Source: Persephonella sp. (GTDB lineage Bacteria; Aquificota; Aquificia; Aquificales; Hydrogenothermaceae). Taken from it: DNA of 5,566 bases. The position numbers and the translations under genes were made by a program. Below the pieces are notes generated by a model, which was not told where the DNA came from, did no database searches, and saw only the letters and a program-made list of their open reading frames with translations. Each line of letters starts with the position of its first letter. Within the stretch, counting starts at the first letter, position 1. The stretch spans positions 1 to 5,566 of the forward strand of contig JALTAS010000027.1 of NCBI GenBank assembly GCA_027058925.1, given 5' to 3'. Positions 1 through 5,554 of this stretch are shown here, one piece after another.

Positions 1-16
1 GCATAGACTTGAACAT
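1..16 (-). CDS. Possible divergent gene, first codons only (partial)
   Basis: On the minus strand an ATG at 16-14 is preceded by GGTGAGGT (29-22), with six bases between GAGG and the ATG. This resembles the ribosome binding site of the protease gene at 1758. Only the codons for Met-Phe-Lys-Ser-Met fit before the window edge, so no product can be named. An alternative minus-strand frame is open from a GTG at 59-57 to the edge. It reads protein-like (it includes KFNGEVKDVQVY) but its GTG has no convincing ribosome binding site. A third possibility is that these bases are the 3' tail of a plus-strand gene, because short plus-strand frames also end here. The call rests on the ribosome binding site and the promoter-like bases behind it. 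Confidence 0.25.
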
Positions 17-49
17 CTTTTACCTCACCATTAAATTTAGTAGTAGAAT

Positions 50-58
50 ATTTTAACA
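50..58 (-). promoter_or_regulatory. Possible extended -10 element for the divergent gene
   Basis: Read on the minus strand, these bases give TGTTAAAAT, which fits the extended -10 pattern TGn followed by a 5/6 match to TATAAT. It lies about 34 bases upstream of the ATG at 16-14, leaving room for a start site and a short leader holding GGTGAGGT. No good -35 hexamer is visible at the usual distance. In AT-rich DNA such matches arise by chance, so this is a suggestion only. Confidence 0.25.
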
Positions 59-82
59 CTCTGCTTTGCTAATATTTAGAAA
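53..82 (+). promoter_or_regulatory. Possible sigma-70-type promoter of the five-gene operon
   Basis: TTAACA at 53-58 matches TTGACA at five of six positions. Eighteen bases later TAGAAA (77-82) matches TATAAT at four of six. Transcription would start near 89, giving a leader of about 28 bases before the ATG at 117. TAGAAT at 44-49 and TGCTAATAT at 67-75 are competing -10 candidates without a good -35 partner. A promoter is expected here because it is the only non-coding stretch upstream of the operon, but the exact elements are uncertain. Confidence 0.25.
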
Positions 83-104
83 AAAAATTCCGATAAAACA
101 AAAA

Positions 105-111
105 AAGGAGG
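105..111 (+). promoter_or_regulatory. Strong Shine-Dalgarno site that sets the start of the first operon gene
   Basis: AAGGAGG lies five bases before the ATG at 117. The reading frame is open back to a TTG at 66, but that TTG has no ribosome binding site and would put a lysine-rich stretch in front of the signal peptide. This site therefore fixes the start at 117. Confidence 0.85.
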
Positions 112-116
112 GTAAT

Positions 117-401
117 ATGAGGTTTATATTAGGGGTATTACTATCAGTGGTTTTATATACCTTTTCATTTGCCGAAACAACAACAACAGAACTTCTTGAT
201 GAGGCACAAAACTCAATAAAAGCTGCATTTGAAAGTGGATGTCCTACACTGGCACCTTATGAGTACTACAAGGCCGAAACTTATTACTACATAGCAAGAG
301 AAGAGACCTCAAAACTGAACACAAAAGCAGGTAATGCTGCAGCGATGAAGGCTATAGAATGGGCTCTTAAAGCGATGGCTAAAAGATACGGGGAGGAATA
401 A
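117..401 (+). CDS. Small secreted DUF4398-like protein
   Basis: A 94-residue protein. Residues 1-19 look like a signal peptide (MRFILGVLLSVVLYTFSFA), with likely signal peptidase I cleavage before Glu20. There is no lipobox cysteine, so the mature product is probably a soluble periplasmic protein of about 75 residues. The mature part looks wholly helical: a first helix about 24-40, then Cys42 and an AP-YE-YYKAE segment (46-54) opening a Tyr-rich helix to about 63, then an Ala/Lys-rich helix about 70-91. The pattern 'Ala-Pro-x-Glu-x-x-Lys-Ala, then a second Ala-rich helix' resembles DUF4398 (PF14346), a family of unknown function often found beside or fused to OmpA-type domains; this is recall, not a search. 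An OmpA-family gene does follow after two bases and carries the same motif, so a shared envelope role is likely. The start is ATG 117, with AAGGAGG ahead of it. The molecular function is unknown. Confidence 0.8.
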   Translation: MRFILGVLLSVVLYTFSFAETTTTELLDEAQNSIKAAFESGCPTLAPYEYYKAETYYYIAREETSKLNTKAGNAAAMKAIEWALKAMAKRYGEE

Positions 402-403
402 AG

Positions 404-1246
404 ATGAGAAGATTGCTATTAGCATTTCTTACAGCTGGTGTTTTGTCAACAGGTTATACAGCTCAGGATAAGCAAAAGGTAAATCTTTTTGAAAGACAGT
501 TGCATCAGGATGTTAAAATGCTTACTGAAAAGATACAGAAGCTTTACGGCCTTCATGTGAAAGAGTGTGCTCCTTCTGAGATAGCAAAGGCTGAAGCTTT
601 TATTGACGCTATAGACGGACTGAGTTATATAGATCCTGACACAGGCCAGATAACAAGAACAGATATAAAATCTGTTGACAAGATCCTTTATAAAAATAAA
701 GCAAAAAAGTATATCGCTCTTGCCAGAGAAAAGGTTTATTCTGATCAGGACGGTGATGGTATTCCATGCTATCAGGAGATAGAGCAGGGAACAAACCCTT
801 TTGAACCTGAAAAAAAAGTTTCAAAAGCTGAGCTGAAAGAAGGGGAAGTTGCAAAAGTAGAAAAAAAAGGAGAAAAAAAGAAAGGTTATCAGCCTCTAAA
901 ACTTCATGCAAGAATACATTTTGATTTTGATAAGTACAACATAAAAAAAGATTACCTTCCTTATCTTAATGTGATAACAAGATACCTTAAAGCTCACGAT
1001 CAGCTTAAGATAAAAATAGTCGGATACACAGATTCAATAGGTAGCAAAGAGTACAACGACAGGCTTGCAAGGAAAAGGGCGGAAACGATCAAAAAGTATC
1101 TTATAGATCACGGTATATCACCTGAAAGAATAGAAATATTAGGTAAAGGAAAAGAGGAATACCTTTTTGATAATGACACATCTTTAAACAGATTTACAAA
1201 TAGAAGAGCTGAATTTTTTGTGATGGAACCTACAGAAGGAAGATAG
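404..1246 (+). CDS. OmpA-family peptidoglycan-binding protein with a thrombospondin type 3-like calcium motif
   Basis: A 280-residue secreted protein. Residues 1-20 form a signal peptide ending YTA, before Gln21. Residues 30-112 are helical and DUF4398-like, with Cys55 and AP-SE-IAKAE at 56-64. Residues 114-132 (DQDGDGIPCYQEIEQGTNP) match the thrombospondin type 3/DxDxDG calcium-loop pattern, with Asp114, Asp116, Asp118 and Glu125 as likely ligands. A Lys/Glu-rich linker spans about 135-163. Residues 168-276 are an OmpA C-terminal domain: FDFDKY at 173-178, GYTDSIGSKEYN at 207-218, LARKRAE at 221-227 and NRRAEF near the end. Asp210 and Arg225 have the same 15-residue spacing as the diaminopimelate-binding pair of E. 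coli OmpA, so peptidoglycan binding is well supported. There is no N-terminal barrel and no lipobox, so it is neither a classical OmpA porin nor a Pal lipoprotein. Cys55 and Cys122 could form a disulfide. The ribosome binding site GGGAGGA (391-397) lies inside the preceding gene, which suggests linked translation. Confidence 0.93.
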   Translation: MRRLLLAFLTAGVLSTGYTAQDKQKVNLFERQLHQDVKMLTEKIQKLYGLHVKECAPSEIAKAEAFIDAIDGLSYIDPDTGQITRTDIKSVDKILYKNKAKKYIALAREKVYSDQDGDGIPCYQEIEQGTNPFEPEKKVSKAELKEGEVAKVEKKGEKKKGYQPLKLHARIHFDFDKYNIKKDYLPYLNVITRYLKAHDQLKIKIVGYTDSIGSKEYNDRLARKRAETIKKYLIDHGISPERIEILGKGKEEYLFDNDTSLNRFTNRRAEFFVMEPTEGR

Positions 1247-1256
1247 GTGATTTGAT

Positions 1257-1754
1257 GTGGCTGCAGGAAGAACACACGATATTATAAATCTGTCCCTCCT
1301 TCCTGTAGCTGTTTACTACCTTCAGCCTGATAATTTTAGTGGTTTTATATCAGGTTATATAATCGGTACTTTTTTCCTTTCTCCAGACAACGATATATAC
1401 CATTCAAAACCAAACAGAAGATGGAAAATACTGAGGTTTATCTGGTATCCTTACACAAAAATCTTCTCTCACAGGGGGGTTTCACATCTGCCTGTTTTAG
1501 GATCTTTTTTCAAACTTTTTTACCTAATCTTTGTACTTATTACCGCTTTTTTATTTCTGCTTTTTTTGACCTACTTAATCAAGCCTGATCTTTTAAAGAA
1601 GTTTAGTTTTGAAATTGATTTGAATAGTACGTTTTTTATCTTAAAACATCCGTTTACTGTATCCTTTTTAATAGGCCTTGTACTTTCAGAAATTGTCCAT
1701 ATAGCCACAGATATGTTATATTCAACAGCAAAGAGATTGAAACTTATAAGGTGA
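1257..1754 (+). CDS. Membrane protein of the DUF2227 putative metal-binding family
   Basis: A 165-residue protein with several hydrophobic stretches (about 12-22, 28-42, 84-109 and 131-150), so an inner-membrane protein. It carries the pattern I associate with DUF2227 (PF09988) and the related YdjM/DUF457 proteins: GRTHD at 4-8, SPDNDIY at 42-48, WYPYTKIFSHRGVSH at 63-77, and EIVHIATD at 145-152. His7, Asp8, Asp44, Asp46, His72, His77, Glu145, His148 and Asp152 are likely metal ligands or catalytic residues. The substrate and reaction are not known, and the metal assignment is inferred from the motif. The start is GTG: an in-frame TGA at 1248 leaves only two codons ahead of it, any later start would remove the THD motif, and GGTGA (1246-1250) is correctly spaced. 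The ATG at 1255 is in another frame and stops after ten codons. It lies ten bases after the OmpA-family gene and three before the protease gene. Confidence 0.85.
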   Translation: MAAGRTHDIINLSLLPVAVYYLQPDNFSGFISGYIIGTFFLSPDNDIYHSKPNRRWKILRFIWYPYTKIFSHRGVSHLPVLGSFFKLFYLIFVLITAFLFLLFLTYLIKPDLLKKFSFEIDLNSTFFILKHPFTVSFLIGLVLSEIVHIATDMLYSTAKRLKLIR

Positions 1755-1757
1755 GGA

Positions 1758-2882
1758 ATGAAATTCAGGTCTATACCCCTTTTTAAACTGTTTGGAATTC
1801 AGGTAAATCTTGATTTTAGCTGGTTTATTGTTTTCTTTCTAATATCATTTACCCTTGCAGAATACTTCTATCCCCAGTATTATCCTGGACACAGCTTTTT
1901 TGTTTATCTGTTTGTAGGAGCAATTTCTGCTGTTCTTCTATTTGTTTCTGTTGTTCTGCATGAGCTTTCCCACTCTCTTGTTGCGATAAAACATGGGATC
2001 CCTGTCAGAGAAATAGATCTTTTTATTTTTGGTGGTGTGGCTATGATTGAGGAGGAAGCTCCCTCTCCAAAGGTTGAGTTTCTTGTCGCTGCAGCAGGGC
2101 CCCTATGCAGTTTTACCCTTGGATTTTTGTTTTATATTCTGGCTCTTTTATATCCTGTTGATGATCTATTCAATGGAATAATCAACTACCTTATGTTTGT
2201 CAATTTTGCTTTGGCTCTGTTTAACCTTGTTCCTGCTTTTCCTCTTGATGGGGGAAGGATATTAAGATCTATTATCTGGGCAAGAAAGGATCTTCTCACA
2301 GCAACAAAAATAAGCAGTGCAACAGGAACAGCATTTGCATATTTTTTAATGCTTCTTGGTTTTTTATCTCTTGTTCAAGGAAGCTTAATCAATGCGCTGT
2401 GGTATGGCTTTTTAGGTCTTTTCTTGAGAAATGCATCAAAGGTAAGCTACGAGCAGACGAAGCTGTCTGTTGTCCTCTCAAAATTCAGAGTTGAGCAGTT
2501 TATGCATACTATAAAGCCTGTTTTACCTGATGAAACCATAACAGATTTTATGGTTCATTATTATCCGATATATAGATCTGAAATTTTTCCTGTTATAGCC
2601 TCAAATGGAAGAATAAATATTATTGATCTTCAGGATATTAAAAATGTTCCAAAAGATAGGTGGGATCTAACTAAGGTATCAGATATATCAAAACCTCTTG
2701 AGGTTTATGTAAGTCCTTACGACACCCTTCTTAAAGCTATAAAACTGATGAACAGGTACGGTGTTGATGAACTGCCTGTTGTTTATGGGAATACAGTTTT
2801 AGGTGTTATAAAAAGAGATGTTATAGAAGCCCTTGTTGAGAGATTTTTCCTTGAGGAAAAATTAAAAGGAGAAGCAGGATGA
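1758..2882 (+). CDS. Site-2-protease-like M50 membrane metalloprotease with C-terminal CBS domains
   Basis: A 374-residue polytopic protein of the CBS-containing M50 (S2P/SpoIVFB-like) group, which cleaves membrane-embedded substrates using zinc. HELSH at 68-72 is the HExxH motif (ligands His68 and His72, catalytic Glu69), at the end of a membrane helix (about 47-67). The third ligand is Asp164 in NLVPAFPLDGGR (156-167). Both motifs are intact, so an active enzyme is expected. Other likely membrane spans are near 18-38, 108-132, 143-160, 187-207 and 210-224. No PDZ domain is present, unlike RseP. From about 243 to 365 there are two CBS-type repeats, the second (about 312-362, with AIKLMNRYGVDELPVV) being the clearer. 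CBS pairs usually bind adenine nucleotides, so protease activity could follow energy state, as proposed for related archaeal enzymes; this is inference. The substrate is unknown. Translation starts at ATG 1758, preceded by AAGGTGAGG, and the end overlaps cinA by four bases. Confidence 0.93.
   Translation: MKFRSIPLFKLFGIQVNLDFSWFIVFFLISFTLAEYFYPQYYPGHSFFVYLFVGAISAVLLFVSVVLHELSHSLVAIKHGIPVREIDLFIFGGVAMIEEEAPSPKVEFLVAAAGPLCSFTLGFLFYILALLYPVDDLFNGIINYLMFVNFALALFNLVPAFPLDGGRILRSIIWARKDLLTATKISSATGTAFAYFLMLLGFLSLVQGSLINALWYGFLGLFLRNASKVSYEQTKLSVVLSKFRVEQFMHTIKPVLPDETITDFMVHYYPIYRSEIFPVIASNGRINIIDLQDIKNVPKDRWDLTKVSDISKPLEVYVSPYDTLLKAIKLMNRYGVDELPVVYGNTVLGVIKRDVIEALVERFFLEEKLKGEAG
2864..2873 (+). promoter_or_regulatory. 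Ribosome binding site for cinA inside the end of the protease gene
   Basis: AAAAGGAGAA precedes the ATG at 2879 with normal spacing. The ATG overlaps the TGA stop of the protease gene as ATGA (2879-2882), the usual arrangement for translational coupling. Confidence 0.7.
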
Positions 2883-4072
2883 GATTTTTCATTCTTATAA
2901 CAGGAACAGAATTTACACTCGGCCTAAAAGAAGAAAAAAATTCTCTGTTTATTGCAAGAGAAATAATAAAAAGAGGAAGTGTTGTAACAGGTATTCATAT
3001 CTGTCCTGATGATACATACCAGATACAGTATGCCCTGAGAATGGGAATGGATAAGTCTGATGTTGTTGTAGTATCTGGAGGGCTTGGGGCAACATCTGAT
3101 GATCTGACGAGGGAGGCGATATCAGAAGCTATAGGTGTTCCTCTTATCTTTGATGAGGAATGGCTCAAAAGGATGAAAAAAATTCTTAAACAACAGGGAA
3201 GAGAACTGACAGACAATATAAAGAAGATGGCAAAAATCCCTTACGGATCAAAAAAGATAGAAAACCCTGTTGGTAAAGCCCTCGGATTTATAAAAGTGCT
3301 TGATGATGTGAAAAAGGCAATCGTTGCTGTTCCGGGGGTTCCTTCTGAGATGAGGCCAATGGTTAAAAAGGCTTTGGAATATCTGGGTTTAAAGGAAGAA
3401 GAGAGTAAGATACATCTATTCAGAACTTTTGGAAAACCTGAGGCTGAAATAAATGGTATTCTTTCGGATATTGATGGTTTGTTGTTCAATAGTTCTCCAA
3501 AAGGTATAGACATTTTTGTTACAGATAAAAATAGATTTTTCCTTGAAAACAAGATAAAAGTAATAAGAGAAAGACTCGGTGATCTGATATACTCTGAGGA
3601 TGAATCAGAGATGGAAGAGGTTATTGGAAAGTTGCTGAAAGAAAAAGGTCTTACAATCTCTACAGCTGAATCATCAACAGGAGGTATGATAGCTTCAAGA
3701 GTAGTGAATGTTCCGGGGGCATCAGAATATATGATGGGAGGTATTATATCTTATTCAAACGAGGTTAAGATAAATATCTTAGGTGTAAGAAGAGAAGATA
3801 TTGAAAGATTAGGAGCTGTTAGTGAGCCTGTTGCAAAACAGATGGCTGAAGGGGTAAGGAAACTTCTGAAAACAGATCTATCAGTTTCAGATACAGGAAT
3901 TGCTGGTCCAACAGGAGGAACACCTGAAAAACCTGTAGGTCTTCATTATGTTGGTTATTCTGACAACAATAAAACCGAAGTTCACAGGGTCGTCTTTAAA
4001 GGTGAGAGAAATGACATAAGGCTGTCTGTTTCCCAGTTTGCTCTAAACCTGATCAGACTAAACCTCAGGTAG
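2879..4072 (+). CDS. cinA: CinA family protein: MoaB-like domain plus nicotinamide-nucleotide amidase domain
   Basis: A 397-residue cytoplasmic protein, close to the usual two-domain CinA length of about 400-420. Residues 1-165 are the MoaB/MogA-like domain (COG1058): ITGTEFTLG at 7-15, SGGLGATSDDLT at 66-77, and VPGVPSEMRPM at 151-161. In characterised CinA proteins this domain has ADP-ribose pyrophosphatase activity. After a linker domain, residues 245-397 are the PncC-type amidase: TAESSTGG at 262-269, GGIISYSNEVK at 287-297, GAVSE at 312-316, and GIAGPTGGTPEKPVG at 340-354. This domain converts nicotinamide mononucleotide to nicotinate mononucleotide plus ammonia in NAD salvage. Ser265 and Lys297 are candidates for the catalytic Ser/Lys pair; I base this on motif position. 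Two variations stand out: Ala71 where GGLGPT usually has Pro, and Ser266 where AESCTGG usually has Cys. Neither is expected to abolish function. It is the last gene of the operon; its competence-related name does not imply a competence role here. Confidence 0.96.
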   Translation: MRFFILITGTEFTLGLKEEKNSLFIAREIIKRGSVVTGIHICPDDTYQIQYALRMGMDKSDVVVVSGGLGATSDDLTREAISEAIGVPLIFDEEWLKRMKKILKQQGRELTDNIKKMAKIPYGSKKIENPVGKALGFIKVLDDVKKAIVAVPGVPSEMRPMVKKALEYLGLKEEESKIHLFRTFGKPEAEINGILSDIDGLLFNSSPKGIDIFVTDKNRFFLENKIKVIRERLGDLIYSEDESEMEEVIGKLLKEKGLTISTAESSTGGMIASRVVNVPGASEYMMGGIISYSNEVKINILGVRREDIERLGAVSEPVAKQMAEGVRKLLKTDLSVSDTGIAGPTGGTPEKPVGLHYVGYSDNNKTEVHRVVFKGERNDIRLSVSQFALNLIRLNLR

Positions 4073-5554
4073 AACTATCTCAACCCTGTTTCTTCCTTTT
4101 TCTTTCGCAAGATATAGGGCTTCATCAGCTCTTTTAACGATTGTGTCTGTAGTGTCTTCCGGTATTGCCTCTGTTATTCCAAAACTTGCCGTTATCTTTT
4201 TGACTTTTTCAAAGCTATGGTTTTCTATAGCTTTTCTCAGTTTTTCTGCAAGCATTTTCAGACCATTTATTTCTGTTTCAGGGGCAAGGATAACAAACTC
4301 CTCACCACCCCATCTCGCGAAAATATCTGTATCCCTTATATTTTTTTTGATAATATCAGCTATTGTTTTAAGTACGTAATCTCCAACCTGATGGCCGAAG
4401 GTATCATTTATCTGTTTAAAGTGGTCTATATCAAAAAGTATTAATCCCATAGGTCTTTTATACCTTCTTACCTTCTTAAGTTCAGTATCAAGAACATCAT
4501 TAAATTTACCTTTGTTGTATATACCTGTTAGAACATCTAATTCTGACATGGTTTTAAATTTTTCACTTTTTGTTATCAGGCTTATCAGAAGCCATAGCAT
4601 AGCAAGGAGGGCAAGCTCAACACTTCCATACATCATGAGAAATGTTTCAGAAAACAGGAATATGGTGTTGTCTTTTTCGTAGTAAACCAGATAACCTATA
4701 TTTTCTCCTTTTGTATTTGATATGACTATAAAAGATACAACATAATAATTTCCATCTACCTTGATATCTACAGCAAAATTTTTAAATTTTGATAGCCTGT
4801 TTTTTGTTTTTTCTTTCAGTTTAAGATTTATTCTGGAGAATGTCTGAAGGTTCATCTGATAATCTCTGTTTGCTTTACTTTCATAATAAAAGTTCGGATC
4901 AATCTTGCTCTGGATATAGCTTTTTCTTTCTTCTCTCAGAAGTCTGTTAAGCAAAAAAGTCTTGTATATAAGGAATCTGTACTCTCCTTTGAATATTTTT
5001 CTCAACTGGTCTTTAATTGCATCGTAAGATATAGCGATCTCAACTGTTCCCAAAAATTGACCTCTAAAGTAAAGTTCTGAAGGGAATCTGAAACCTCCTG
5101 TGATTTTATTTTGTTTTGATCCGATTATTATAAATCTGCTTTTTTTCCCAGCTGATTCTTCGGGTCTGTGAAAGCTGAAAAATACAGTTCCGTCTGGAAA
5201 TTTTATCTGGAGATAATTTATCCTGTGTTTTTTCATTTCTGTGTATAGAGGTTTAAGTTTTGTATAAAGTGTTTCCCTATATCTTTCTTTTTCGTTATCA
5301 GGAGCTTTTAAACCTTCGTAGATAATATTTAGTATCTGTGGGTCTGTAAAGTATCTGTTTAGAATGAAATCAACAACCATCCTGTATCCGTTCAGCGTTG
5401 CTTTGAACTCTGCAACTGCTTTTATTATTTTTTGATTCAGATAAAGCTGTTTGTTCTGTTCTTTCTTAATATTAAACATAAACCAGATGGCGATTGATAA
5501 AAACAAAAAAATGAATATATATACTACCGTTGATTTTTTTATTTTTGCTTCCAT
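4058..5554 (-). CDS. Membrane-anchored diguanylate cyclase with a periplasmic double-Cache-like sensor
   Basis: A 498-residue protein that should make cyclic di-GMP from two GTP. One membrane helix spans about 8-28, a periplasmic region about 29-305, and a second helix about 308-328. The GGDEF domain covers about 336-495: LDVLTGIYN at 339-347, FDIDHFKQINDTFGHQVGD at 374-392 (metal and GTP contacts), and the active-site loop RWGGEEF at 414-420. The loop is the permitted GGEEF form, so activity is expected. An inhibitory I-site RDTD (407-410) lies five residues before GGEEF, so product feedback is likely. There is no EAL or HD-GYP domain. In the sensor, LQIKFPDGTVFFSFHRPE (115-132), GGF (153-155) and FLGTVEIAIS (167-176) resemble the dCache_3 type (PF14827). 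The ligand is unknown. The chosen ATG (5554-5552) has a poor ribosome binding site, and the frame stays open to the window edge, so the true start may lie further right. Its 3' end overlaps cinA convergently. Confidence 0.93.
   Translation of the reverse strand: MEAKIKKSTVVYIFIFLFLSIAIWFMFNIKKEQNKQLYLNQKIIKAVAEFKATLNGYRMVVDFILNRYFTDPQILNIIYEGLKAPDNEKERYRETLYTKLKPLYTEMKKHRINYLQIKFPDGTVFFSFHRPEESAGKKSRFIIIGSKQNKITGGFRFPSELYFRGQFLGTVEIAISYDAIKDQLRKIFKGEYRFLIYKTFLLNRLLREERKSYIQSKIDPNFYYESKANRDYQMNLQTFSRINLKLKEKTKNRLSKFKNFAVDIKVDGNYYVVSFIVISNTKGENIGYLVYYEKDNTIFLFSETFLMMYGSVELALLAMLWLLISLITKSEKFKTMSELDVLTGIYNKGKFNDVLDTELKKVRRYKRPMGLILFDIDHFKQINDTFGHQVGDYVLKTIADIIKKNIRDTDIFARWGGEEFVILAPETEINGLKMLAEKLRKAIENHSFEKVKKITASFGITEAIPEDTTDTIVKRADEALYLAKEKGRNRVEIVLPEV

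Noticed and set aside
66..116. Upstream extension of the first operon gene to a TTG at 66
   Set aside because: It has no ribosome binding site, and it would bury the signal peptide behind 17 residues read through the Shine-Dalgarno region.
609..911. Minus-strand open frame of 100 codons opposite the OmpA-family gene
   Set aside because: It is the antisense of a well-supported gene, its Leu/Phe-rich product mirrors Lys/Glu codons, and it matches no recognisable domain.
404..1246. Pal lipoprotein identity for the OmpA-family gene
   Set aside because: There is no lipobox cysteine after the signal peptide, the protein is longer than Pal, and no tol genes are nearby.
2995..3552. Two minus-strand open frames (2995-3216 and 3241-3552) opposite cinA
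   Set aside because: cinA is certain across this stretch; the products are Ser/Phe/Ile-rich shadows without motifs or good ribosome binding sites.
4047..4070. Inverted repeat ACCTGA...TCAGGT at the end of cinA, considered as a terminator
   Set aside because: The stem is only six base pairs with a 12-base loop, and no T tract follows on either strand.
2879..4072. Reading cinA as evidence of a natural competence locus
   Set aside because: No com, dprA or recA gene is present; CinA proteins are widespread nucleotide-salvage enzymes.
4143..4444. Two plus-strand open frames opposite the GGDEF domain
   Set aside because: The minus-strand GGDEF motifs are intact here, and the plus-strand products are low-information antisense translations.
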